Assembly (NCBI RefSeq): GCF_012273895.1
Contig: NC_052106.1
Location: 1,860,001-1,924,000 of the forward strand
Origin: Zerene cesonia
Taxonomy: Eukaryota; Arthropoda; Insecta; Lepidoptera; Pieridae
Length of the DNA: 64,000 nt
Reading direction: 5' to 3'
This document shows, piece by piece, positions 34,530 to 45,836 of this stretch (positions within the stretch are counted from its first letter, which is position 1; each line of letters starts with the position of its first letter). The notes beneath the pieces were generated by a model that searched no databases, was not told where the DNA came from, and saw only the letters and a program-made list of their open reading frames with translations. The position numbers were made by a program, and so were the translations under genes.

Positions 34530-34738
34530 AGGCCTGTATCCTTTTCCTTACCCTTGCCAGTCCTTTACTTTACTCCTCTTGCCAATCCTTTCTTAATTCC
34601 TTTCCAATTTGAAGTCGGCATCCATTTGTAGAGGCGTAAGGTCTGCAATCGACCTTACGCCTCTCCAAATGTTCAGGGCGGTGGTAACGCTTACCATCAG
34701 GCGTCCCACCAGCTCCATTGCCGAATGTGATATAAAAA
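34530..34738 (-). mobile_element. SINE-like repeat family A, reversed
   Basis: It begins GGCCTGTATCCTTTTCCTTA and ends near TGCCGAATGTGATATAAAAA. It contains a local inverted pair: AGAGGCGTAAGGTC and GACCTTACGCCTCT. The right copy counterpart is 40012-40218. Confidence 0.75.
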
Positions 34739-34899
34739 AGTAGTCTTTATTATCAGTTATTTGTTGGTTTACTCAATGATTGCAAGGTACTATTTACCAT
34801 TTATACAGTGGTTGAATTAAATTATAAAAGAGGACATAATATATTTCATAGATTCAAATTAAGTATTTCTAATAAAATTGGGTCAAAATATGCAAATAC

Positions 34900-35060
34900 T
34901 GAAATTTCTAATTTTATGGTTCTTAAAAGAGTAACTACAGAGCTTCTTGCCAGCTTTTCTCTGTAGAAACAGCTCTCCGTACCGGTGGTAAATGTTAAAA
35001 CTATGTTATGACGATTCAAAAGTGCTTCTAAAAGAAGTGTAATTAAATAAATAAATTTTT
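34900..35060 (+). repeat. Interspersed repeat tail (AATAAATAAATTTTT family)
   Basis: Landmarks are AGAGTAACTACAGAGCTTC, TTTCTCTGTAGAAACAG and the AT-rich end AATTAAATAAATAAATTTTT. The counterpart is 40390-40541; a diverged reversed copy is at 4800-4925. Confidence 0.6.
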
Positions 35061-35280
35061 CATAGATTGTGCCTTCACACACTCCTTATTATTTGATAGA
35101 AACCAGTCATGTAAAATTATAAAACAACTTAAGCCGTAAAAATATGGAGTTATCATATAAAACATCGACTCTACAATACATCATTTAATCAAGCAATAAG
35201 TATGTCCGAATTAATAAAAACACAATTCCAAAAATGAAATTTATGATAAAGTATGATTTTAAATGCAAGAAATGGACAAG

Positions 35281-35445
35281 TATTCAGTCTCCCCGTGACC
35301 ACGCTGTATAGTATTCGAAACGTCGGGTTAATAATATAATATAATGAATAAATTGCGTTTGAAATCCGTTAAAAAGTCTTTAATTAGAAATTTTGAAGTC
35401 TTTAATTTCTAAATGTATAATAATCGCGTAAAATTAAACACAAGA
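35281..35445 (+). mobile_element. SINE-like element related to the 8331-8490 insertion
   Basis: It shares CCCCGTGACCACGCT, TTTAATTTCTAAATG and the CGCGTAAAATTAAACACAAG segment with 8331-8490 and 40866-41010. The left copy has an extra 24 bases or so relative to the right. Confidence 0.6.
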
Positions 35446-35793
35446 AATTACTAAATATCAAAAAACAATTCCATTAAAATCCACCCGCGATTTATGATAG
35501 GTGGTTTATTCATAATATGAATACGTAGATGATTAAAGCAAGCGAATTCTGAAGCATGACTGAAATTAAGTTTCAAAGTTGGCACAAATACAATTAGAGC
35601 GGTGCGCTAATCCAGCCCACCGGTCCCTTAAGTCAGCTCATTCATTCCCAATCTTTTTCAGTACCCGTTAAAAGTATTTCCAAACGTATAAATAATTTAC
35701 GAAACGAGGACATAAAGTTTGATACCCCCGCATGCAAATTGAAAGAAAGAATCCGTATTCGTCGTTGTCTCTTTCCATCGTCTCAGAATCAAG

Positions 35794-35829
35794 GCGAGCG
35801 AGCGAGACAGGCGCGCACAGAGAGAGAAG
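35794..35829 (+). promoter_or_regulatory. GAGA-type repeats upstream of the promoter
   Basis: GCGAGCGAGCGAGACAG and CACAGAGAGAGAAGG lie about 160-190 bases before the candidate start site. GAGA-factor sites are common upstream of developmental promoters in insects; binding here is inferred. The same sequence is in the right copy. Confidence 0.45.
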
Positions 35830-35984
35830 GCAAAGTCGCGTTCTAAGTGAATCAGTGCCCGCGTTCGCTATTAAATCAGCGCGGGGGAAGGGAGTTTCGT
35901 GCTAAAATGCTTTAGCGGGTGGGGTTTTGTTTGCTGAGGGCGGTTTCAGAACGATTACTCGCCGTTCGGTATTCGAGCAACGCT

Positions 35985-36018
35985 TCAGTCGTGCTGTGAC
36001 GCGCATCGTACGCGGTCG
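35985..36018 (+). promoter_or_regulatory. Inr + DPE core promoter, left copy
   Basis: TTCAGTC matches the arthropod initiator, with A(+1) at 35987. GGTCG at +28 to +32 (36014-36018) matches the DPE consensus at exactly the right spacing. No TATA box is needed for this type. The likely target on the plus strand is the Drgx homeobox gene, whose first visible exon is at 51920; that link is an inference. Confidence 0.6.
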
Positions 36019-36332
36019 TGTTTTGGAACGTGATGTTAGCGCGGTGACCGCGCTCTTTCGTACGTGCTAAGGCGGGAAAAGTTCCCGCCTACATTACAAC
36101 AAAATATTTTCAGACGCTAATAAGGTAATTAGGATGACGTTAATGTGATCACGGTGAGACGTAAGTTAAGCGGTGCGTAAGCGATCGCTTTGCGAGTTTG
36201 TACTTTGTAATTGGTATCAAAGTAATATGTGGCGGCGTATTAATCATTTAAGATGCACGCTTCAATTTATTTTTAATCTGTCATTAGATTTTAGTATGAA
36301 TTTTTATCAAAGTGAGACATGCATTGGTAGAG

Positions 36333-37332
36333 NNNNNNNNNNNNNNNNNNNNNNNNNNNNNNNNNNNNNNNNNNNNNNNNNNNNNNNNNNNNNNNNNNNN
36401 NNNNNNNNNNNNNNNNNNNNNNNNNNNNNNNNNNNNNNNNNNNNNNNNNNNNNNNNNNNNNNNNNNNNNNNNNNNNNNNNNNNNNNNNNNNNNNNNNNNN
36501 NNNNNNNNNNNNNNNNNNNNNNNNNNNNNNNNNNNNNNNNNNNNNNNNNNNNNNNNNNNNNNNNNNNNNNNNNNNNNNNNNNNNNNNNNNNNNNNNNNNN
36601 NNNNNNNNNNNNNNNNNNNNNNNNNNNNNNNNNNNNNNNNNNNNNNNNNNNNNNNNNNNNNNNNNNNNNNNNNNNNNNNNNNNNNNNNNNNNNNNNNNNN
36701 NNNNNNNNNNNNNNNNNNNNNNNNNNNNNNNNNNNNNNNNNNNNNNNNNNNNNNNNNNNNNNNNNNNNNNNNNNNNNNNNNNNNNNNNNNNNNNNNNNNN
36801 NNNNNNNNNNNNNNNNNNNNNNNNNNNNNNNNNNNNNNNNNNNNNNNNNNNNNNNNNNNNNNNNNNNNNNNNNNNNNNNNNNNNNNNNNNNNNNNNNNNN
36901 NNNNNNNNNNNNNNNNNNNNNNNNNNNNNNNNNNNNNNNNNNNNNNNNNNNNNNNNNNNNNNNNNNNNNNNNNNNNNNNNNNNNNNNNNNNNNNNNNNNN
37001 NNNNNNNNNNNNNNNNNNNNNNNNNNNNNNNNNNNNNNNNNNNNNNNNNNNNNNNNNNNNNNNNNNNNNNNNNNNNNNNNNNNNNNNNNNNNNNNNNNNN
37101 NNNNNNNNNNNNNNNNNNNNNNNNNNNNNNNNNNNNNNNNNNNNNNNNNNNNNNNNNNNNNNNNNNNNNNNNNNNNNNNNNNNNNNNNNNNNNNNNNNNN
37201 NNNNNNNNNNNNNNNNNNNNNNNNNNNNNNNNNNNNNNNNNNNNNNNNNNNNNNNNNNNNNNNNNNNNNNNNNNNNNNNNNNNNNNNNNNNNNNNNNNNN
37301 NNNNNNNNNNNNNNNNNNNNNNNNNNNNNNNN
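36333..37332. other. Assembly gap (1,000 N)
   Basis: Exactly 1,000 N are present, which usually means a gap of unknown size set by the scaffolder. The frames of 370-400 codons that read through it are artefacts. Confidence 0.98.
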
Positions 37333-37349
37333 AGATCAGGTGTATTGGC

Positions 37350-37393
37350 GCAAGACCAAGACCAAGACTGGCTAAGTCTCGTCTTGTTCTTGC
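37350..37393. repeat. Hairpin sequence beside the gap
   Basis: GCAAGACCAAGACCAAGAC at 37350-37368 pairs with GTCTCGTCTTGTTCTTGC at 37376-37393 with few mismatches and a seven-base loop. It does not occur at the matching place left of the first copy. Confidence 0.6.
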
Positions 37394-37744
37394 ATTTGGG
37401 CAACACTACATACAAATTGTGCTTCTGTGAATGCGCTGCCTGCTTTTAAGGGGAAAGGGATCAGCAAAAGATAGACCACTGGAGATATAACATGGACTGG
37501 AAAGGGTGAAGAAAACAAAACGGATCTTCAGTTGTATAATTGAAATACAAACTCATCAGCTCCAATAATAAATGTAACATGTCAAAAACGTCTACTGTAT
37601 TTAGGTACCTAATAATGTGTACTTTCCAAATGTCCTACATCCCTTTTATGTCATTTTTATGTGACAAAACAAAGAAGTCTCAGCAACTATGAACTATGTA
37701 GTTTTCAAATAAGGCAGAAATCATACAATGAATATGTATAGGGG

Positions 37745-38189
37745 TGGCTTATGGTAATAAAAACGAGTGCGACGATAAAAGCACGGAAAATAAATTTGGC
37801 GCGTAAATGGAAAACGGACAATGGCGGCGGCGACTATCACGCGCCATTAAACCGGCGATTACGAAACGGCCATTCAAATGAATATAATTTACCATATTAT
37901 TTTCATTTGCGAGAGTCCTCGGCGCCCGCAAACTCCATTTGAGTCGTAGAGCCAATTTTTTAAGTGTTGCTCGCTCAAATAAATTATGTAGCAAATGGGG
38001 TAGGCGCAATGGACAAACAAGAAATAAAACGGATGAGCGCGAGTCGGGTTGTGCGAGCGGGACGGGTGTATCGCTCCTCCCCTTCCCCCCTCCCGTTCCA
38101 CTGCAAGACGGCCCCGAGGTAAGCTCGCGTTTTATTGTCACTTACACCTTAGTTAAGATTTGTTTACTGCTACCAGATATCTTTGTTTA
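37745..38189. other. GC-richer conserved non-coding block, right copy
   Basis: No difference from 32281-32725 was seen. See that entry for content. Confidence 0.5.
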
Positions 38190-41100
38190 ATCCGATTTCG
38201 CGTAAGGTTTATTGGCACGGGATCGCTATTCGGTTTTGATGGTTGATCGTTCATTAAATATTTCAGTACCTAATTAGTTTGCACTCCTGAAAGTTTCTGA
38301 AAAAGGAAGAAAATTTTGTTTGTAAATAAATAAATTTATTAAAACGTTCGGTCTATATCGTGCCAATTGGCACACACGATGACAAGCAATTATACCATTT
38401 TGATTTATAACAAACTTCTAAGAATTTTTTTATTTTCGACTATTCCCTAAATCCCGTCCCTAAATGCATGGTATAGGTAAGTGTTATGCCTTTCAGCATC
38501 GTGTTGCTAGACAATACTAACTTTCAAACGTCATACAAAATTAGTACCTAAAAGCGGTTTAATTAAAATCCTCTTTAGCTTAAACAGCATAACACATATT
38601 CGTACGCATACACAGACCCACAAATATGGGACGACATTTGCAAATGCATTTTCTATACTAGAACGCAAACATTTGTCTATTGTACGAACGTTAGAAATCT
38701 ATGAATAAAAACAATAGCAAATGTTTTTACAAAGTTTTTATGCTAGCAGTACTCATTTGACAGTTATCCTGTGAAGTTGACAACAATAAATAATATGTAG
38801 TTTTTTTATGTCATAGCGGGCAACTGAGCTGGTGGTTCGCCTGATGGTAAACGATCATCACCACCCATGAACATAAGAACCCAGAGGCTCAGACCTCTGA
38901 GAGTGCGCTGCCCGCTTTTAAGGGATAAGGAAAGGATTGGTGACTGGAAAGAAGGAATGGACTGGGAAGGTCTAGGAGCAAGAAATAGGCCTCCGGCTCT
39001 AAAAACAGGAAAATAGGTAACATTTGATAATAATTTCTTATTGTGATGAATATTCGCCGTTTAATCGTTAATTGTAAAAATATTTCATGAAGTCAATAAT
39101 TGTTTATTTCAAGTTATTTGGATTACAAGAATTGACAAAATTTGTTTTATATGAATTGTATTAACCTATTTTGTAGGCATCTACTGTATAGAATCGTCAC
39201 TTTAATTGTAAGCACCGCTGTGTGAACTTTAAATAAGATTATATACATTTTAATATAAATAAAAGATTGGTACTTATAAAACTAACATTATTACATGTGA
39301 ATTTAAATATTGATACTTACGTACTTTGTTTGCGATAAACACTTACGTAAATATGTTTCGTTGTTTCATCATCATCAGCTCATACTTCTACTCCAGGGAT
39401 ACAGGTCTATAAGGGTTCAGGCCATAATCCACTTCGCTGGCCAAGTGCGGTTTGGCAGATGTCACATGTCGTCAAACGTCTAAGGCTTTCTCATAATGTT
39501 TTCCTTCACCATCTTGAGCTGTGGTGATCGGTGGTGGTGTAATCTATTTATTTCTAGAACCTCCGAGTTTTCGATTAAAGCCAAATGCCCTAGCACTAGA
39601 GCCACCACGGTTTTTATTCGTAACATTCTTCATAATATGAAGAAAACACTAATTTACACTTATTTGCAATATTCATTTCTGTGTTTACATTTTTTTTATG
39701 TCATAGCTGGCAATTGAGCTGGTGGGTAGCCTGATGGTAAACGATCACCATCGCCCATGAACATTCGCAGAGGCTCCGACCTCTGAGAATGCGCTGCCCG
39801 CTTTTGAGGGATAAGGGATAAGGAAAGGATTGATGACTGAAAAGAAGGAATGGACTGGGAAGGGCTAGGAGAAGGAAATAGGCCCCCGGAATATACATCC
39901 TACTAATATTATAAACGTGAGTGTTGTGTGGTTATGGATGTAATGAAATGGTTTAATATAAAAAAAATGTGGTTATAAATATGAATCTAAAGATGTTATG
40001 AAATATATATAGGCCTGTATCCTTTTCCTTACCCTTGCCAGTCCTTTACTTTACTCCTCTTGCCAATCCTTTCTAAATTCCTTTCCAATTTGAAGTCGGC
40101 ATCCATTTGTAGAGGCGTAAAGTCTGCAATCGACCTTACGCCTCTCCAAATGTTCAGGGCGGTGGTAACGCTTACCATCAGGCGACCCACCAGCTCCATT
40201 ACCGAATGTGATATAAAAAAGTAGTCTTTATTATCAGTTATTTGTTGGTTTACTCAATGATTGCAAGGTACTATTTACCATTTATACAGTGGTTGAATTA
40301 AGTTATAAAAGAGGACATAATATATTTCATAGATTCAAATTAAGTATTTCTAATAAAATTGGGTCAAAATATGCAGATACTGAAATTTCTAATTTTATGG
40401 TTCTTAAAAGAGTAACTACAGAGCTTCTTGCCAGCTTTTCTCTGTAGAAACAGCTCTCCGTACCGGTGGTAAATGTTAAAACTATGTTATGACGATTCAA
40501 AAGTGCTTCTAAAAGAAGTGTAATTAAATAAATAAATTTTTGAGATTGAGTTTTAAGTTATTAATTTGACCGTTGACTCTACATTTTATATTTAATTAGT
40601 TTGATACACAACATATACCTAGGTACCTACAATTATATGGCATAGATTGTGCCTTCACACACTCCTTATTATTTGATAGAAACCAGTCATGTAAAATTAT
40701 AAAACAACTTAAGCCGTAAAAATATGGAGTTATCATATAAAACATCGACTCTACAATACCTCATTTAATCAAGCAATAAGTATGTCCGAATTAATAAAAA
40801 CACAATTCCAAAAATGAAATTCATGATAAAGTATGATTTTAAATGCAAGAAATGGACAAGTATTCAGTCTCCCCGTGACCACGCTCGCTGTAAAGTGTTC
40901 GAAATGTCGGATTAATAATATATTGAATAAATCGCGTTTGATATCCGTTAAAAAGTCCTTAATTTCTAAATGTTAATACTCGCGTAAAATTAAACACAAG
41001 AAATTACTAAATATCAAAAAACAATTCCATTAAAATCCACCCGCGATTTATGATAGGTGGTTTATTCATAATATGAATACGTAGATGATTAAAGCAAGCG

Positions 41101-41540
41101 AATTCTGAAGCATGACTGAAATTAAGTTTCAAAGTTGGCACAAATACAATTAGAGCGGTGCGCTAATCCAGCCCACCGGTCCCTTAAGTCAGCTCATTCA
41201 TTCCCAATCTTTTTCAGTACCCGTTAAAAGTATTTCCAAACGTATAAATAATTTACGAAACGAGGACATAAAGTTTGATACCCCCGCATGCAAATTGAAA
41301 GAAAGAATCCGTATTCGTCGTTGTCTCTTTCCATCGTCTCAGAATCAAGGCGAGCGAGCGAGACAGGCGCGCACAGAGAGAGAAGGCAAAGTCGCGTTCT
41401 AAGTGAATCAGTGCCCGCGTTCGCTATTAAATCAGCGCGGGGGAAGGGAGTTTCGTGCTAAAATGCTTTAGCGGGTGGGGTTTTGTTTGCTGAGGGCGGT
41501 TTCAGAACGATTACTCGCCGTTCGGTATTCGAGCAACGCT

Positions 41541-41574
41541 TCAGTCGTGCTGTGACGCGCATCGTACGCGGTCG
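41541..41574 (+). promoter_or_regulatory. Inr + DPE core promoter, right copy
   Basis: The same TTCAGTC (A at 41543) and GGTCG (41570-41574) spacing as the left copy. Downstream, a good donor AATAAG|GTAATT near 41678 could end a short non-coding first exon; the only early ATG frame closes after four codons. Confidence 0.6.
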
Positions 41575-42822
41575 TGTTTTGGAACGTGATGTTAGCGCGG
41601 TGACCGCGCTCTTTCGTACGTGCTAAGGCGGGAAAAGTTCCCGCCTACATTACAACAAAATATTTTCAGACGCTAATAAGGTAATTAGGATGACGTTAAT
41701 GTGATCACGGTGAGACGTAAGTTAAGCGGTGCGTAAGCGATCGCTTTGCGAGTTTGTACTTTGTAATTGGTATCAAAGTAATATGTGGCGGCGTATTAAT
41801 CATTTAAGATGCACGCTTCAATTTATTTTTAATCTGTCATTAGACTTTAGTATGAATTTTTGCCAAAGTGAGAGATGCATTGGTGTAACGGTGCATTTCG
41901 TATGGTGTTTATTTTATTTTGTAGAGTTCCGACTCTACCATAGGGGGTTCAAAATTTTTTGGTATTATTTAAAAAAATGAAGGTAGTTGAGGAAAAATAC
42001 CGAAGGGACTCTACCTAAGTGTAAATATATGCATATTATAAGTAATGCTCTATGTCACGTGTTGCGTAGACACGGTTATACTGTATTACCGTGACGTAGA
42101 CTTAAAATAGATGTCGAACCTTGGGAAAATTTTTACCTTTACTTATATTTCGATTGCGTGTGAGAGTTTTCTGATAACTAGAGCCATAGTTTTATTGAGG
42201 ACGCAGGTAGTTGTAAATATATTACTCGATGTAGAGATTTGTTACTAAAATGTAGTCTAATTAAATGTCATGTAAATTAAATTACATATACGTAATACAT
42301 ATAGGTATCTGTATGATGGTTTTGGTTGTTGATTGTTATAATATGAATTATTCATTCAGGAATTTAAAAACAATCAATTTATGTTCGTGGTTCGCTTAAC
42401 CACATGTTTATTTTACTATTAATAAAGTAAAAAGTAGAGAGTGTCTAAATCTAGTCTAAAATAATGTCCAAGTTCAGAACGTCGGTACCTAATTATAATC
42501 TAATTAGATGTTACATCGACGTATAAGATAGTCTTTGTCACTCTCTAGTCTTCTATCTTCAGACACATCAATATAATAAAATCTCTCCGTTGCGACGTTC
42601 ATGAAAAACAAACAAAAATTTAACATAACAGTCTATTAAATTACACCTAGAGAAATGGCATTTGCAAATTAAAAAAAATGAAGAAACCATTTCTTAATTT
42701 TTAAACTTAAAATATGACACTCATCCCTTAAAGAATTCGTCTCGATGTTATTATATTCGGTAATTAAGTTTCAATTTAATTAATAAACAAGAAGCAATTG
42801 AAATCTACTAGTATCCTACTAA

Positions 42823-43021
42823 TCCTACTAATATTATAAATGCGAAAGTTTGTAGGGATGTGTGTGTTTGTTGCTCTTTCACGCAAAAACTATTGAACCG
42901 ATTGCAATGAAATTTGGTCCGTAGATAGCTGGACAACTGGAATAACATATAGGCAACTTTTTATCCCGATATTCCTACGGGATACGGACTTACGCGGGTG
43001 ATACCGCGGGCGCAGCTAGTT
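42823..43021 (+). repeat. Helitron-like element (CTAGCTGCGCCCCGCGG family)
   Basis: It opens ATCCTACTAATATTATAAAT and ends GCGGGCGCAGCTAGT. It is the opposite orientation of 30712-30912 and shares the TTTTTATCCCGATATTCC block. Confidence 0.65.
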
Positions 43022-43820
43022 TTATATGAAGTCTTCAACTATCACTATACTTTAATTGATAAGTAATATGATACGCAGCGTCTTGAAGCCGAAGAAATAT
43101 ATCAATGTACAATCTATAAGGCATTTGCATGGGCTCAATCAGCTCTAATAGAATAAATGCCAATATGGTCGCAGCAATACTCTCAATTACAATTGAACAA
43201 CTTACATTGATATGCAATCGTGGCGGCGCCGATCGCAATTATATTACCGCCACACGACATATGACTGTCTTGTAGCGTATGTAGACTGGGAGAAATTGAG
43301 TCCAGCTGTCTCTGAAGTAAGGGCTTCTATTGTGAAAAACTTTAGACTAACCAATCGGTTTGGTAACTCACGAATCTTTATATTTACTTCAGTTGAAACA
43401 GTCGCAAGCATTTGTCCAATTTGTTGAATTTAACTGTGGGCAAAAGAGAAAGAGAAGACGCTAAAGCTTTCGTTCAAATACAAGGGTAAACTGCCAATTA
43501 CATTTTAATACATAGAAGCTGAAATTAAAGCTTAGCTTATTTTTCTATAAATGTGAAGTCCGGTGTAGAAGACATGTGGGACAGATGATATACATCTGTT
43601 TCAATGATTGATTTTTTATGGATAGTCTTCTGTGTCCTGGCAGACCGAGATATATTTTTGTGAGTCCCCACCGGGAATGGATCTGAGAACCACTCGGTTC
43701 TACACTTATTTGTTAACCGCTGTGCCAAGTAGGTCTTATTAGTCTATGCATTCCCCAACACTAGTCAATACTACAAAAATTATTAAGTTATTTAGCAAAT
43801 CTAATGTTTTTTTTTTTATT

Positions 43821-43900
43821 GTGATTCCCAAAAAATTTGCAGATTTTAATCAAATCACCCATGTAAGGACATTACAAACGTTACAATTTTTGGGAATCAC
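43821..43900. repeat. 80-bp inverted-repeat element
   Basis: GTGATTCCCAAAAAATT at 43821-43837 is mirrored by AATTTTTGGGAATCAC at 43885-43900, differing by one A. The arms enclose about 47 bases. It may be a small MITE or a remnant of a larger palindrome. Confidence 0.6.
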
Positions 43901-45662
43901 CACACGAATACGAAAATCATAAGTTAAAAGATTACTAAATGATTGAATAAGCAATACAATTAAATTAGTTGTTTGTGGCACTGCATTTCATATAGCTAAT
44001 ATTTCAGCCGACGGTCCTTGTAATGTTAAAATTGGTTCTTTAAAACACACAAATGCTACGTTGGTTCGCTTGTCATTTATATTTGAAGACGCATATTGAG
44101 TACTTATTGGCAATGACGTGTAATTTAAGAACGATAAATAATTGATTGAATAAAAATTGAAGAACCTACGTTGCAGTTCGCAATATCATATTGACCCATA
44201 TTATACGAGGCATCATAAAAGATAATATGCAGTAGCCTGTTACAGGCCTACGATTAAAAGGGAACCGAATTATCCACACGAACCAAAGTAATCTATGCCT
44301 AAGTTATGCGATGTTGTTATCTAGTTATATATGAATATTATATGAAAAATTTGTTTGTCCAGGTTGTAACGGAATAAAAATAAAATAAATATTAGCCAAT
44401 TACACTCACAGACAACGTGGCTGTCTATTGCCTGTCTACTGGCTAAAAGGTTATAAAAATCGGTTCAGTTGAATCGGATATAACTCGTTACAATCTCACA
44501 AAGTCACAAATTCAAAAGCGTCTTTATAATATTAGTATGAGGCACCTACTGAAAACGATAATTATATGTTTATATTACACTAGTCTAGTCATTTTGTTGC
44601 CCAAGATATGAGATTGAATTTTTGTGTATTTATACTCACAATTGCTTTATTAATGGTTTGCAAGATTTGCGCTCGTTTTCTGTTCAATATTAGAAAAATT
44701 AATTATTAGAAAAATTGGAAAACAAGAAACCAAATAACATACATATTTATAATGTCAGGTTTTTTCGGAGAAAATATAATATATCGAAGTAAATAGAGAA
44801 TAAAACATGTTACTTTCCATAAAACGCCTTTTACAAGCTTTTCTTTTATATTTTTTCAATGGACAATCTCATTTTAAAGACCAGCAGTAATTAATTTTCA
44901 AAATGCGAGATACGAAAAAAATTAAAAAAATAACATCACATTCAATACTTTCATGAATATGTTCGACACTCAAACACATAAATGTAAGAAAAATAATGCA
45001 AATATCCAGGGCAACACAAAAAAAAGTGAATTGTAGACCTATGTTATCTTTTCGTATTATAATCTTAATATAATTATGTAATTAGGTGTCACGGGATGGA
45101 CTCCTAAACTACTCAACCGATTTTAATCAAATTTGCACACCATGTGTACTTGATCCAGCTTAAAACACAGATAGTATAATATAAATTAAACCTACAATTT
45201 TAAATCAAGTAAGTTTCTACAAGTGTGATACAAAAGGTTGTAAATGAACTCGATCGAAGTAACTCATAAAATTACTGGCCCTATTCTTAACTACTAGGCT
45301 TTTGTAACTAGAAGCTTAGCGCAAATTGAGTCGTTTGCTTATTCCGAGACTGTTTTCCTACAGTTTAATTGAAAAGCAATAATCGATAAACATTAATTGA
45401 ACATAGCATCCATGTCTAGCGAGAAATACTCGTTATTCAAACACACGTGGGAAGATCTTACATAGTAATGTTTTGTGGCAGAATCAGGGAGATAAATCAA
45501 ACTCGAAGTAGGTGGGGATACAGTGTGTAGTTAATAACAATTGATTAATAATCTAAATCGTGTATGAGCTGATACTGATAGAGATGCAGAATAACAGAAT
45601 ACCTAGTCTCCTACTACCATAGTATTTTCATTTCTAATGGAAACTGAAGATACATATCACAT

Positions 45663-45836
45663 ACTAGCGGTCCGCTCCGGCTTCGCCCGTGGTACATACA
45701 CAGCCAATAGCCTTCCTCAATAAACGGGCTATATAGCACTGAAAGAATTTTTCAAATCGAACCAGTAGTTCCTGAGATAAGTGCGATCAAACAAACAAAC
45801 AAACTAACAAACTCTTCAGCTTTATATTATTACTAC
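45663..45836 (-). repeat. Helitron-like fragment
   Basis: It begins ACTAGCGGTCCGCTCCGG and contains AACAAACAAACAAACTAAC, the reverse of the 23311-23473 layout. Confidence 0.6.

Larger units (their letters stand above)
31944..36328. repeat. Duplicated 4.4-kb segment, left copy
   Basis: It aligns in the same direction with 37408-41884 at high identity, with scattered substitutions and small indels; the offset grows from 5,464 to 5,580 and falls to 5,556. It contains a conserved GC-richer block (32281-32725), four interspersed repeats, and a promoter block (about 35460-36290). The copy breaks off a few bases before the N run. Confidence 0.95.
37408..41884. repeat. Duplicated 4.4-kb segment, right copy
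   Basis: This is the counterpart of 31944-36328. It has a 99-base insertion at 40542-40640 absent from the left copy. It continues without a break into unique sequence after 41884, so this copy is the one physically linked to the right-hand part of the window. Confidence 0.95.

Noticed and set aside
36173..37430. Open frames of 370-400 codons on both strands
   Set aside because: They consist almost entirely of the N run and carry no real coding sequence.
41595..41611. ATG after the putative Drgx start site as the protein start
   Set aside because: The frame closes after four codons; it can only be a short upstream frame.
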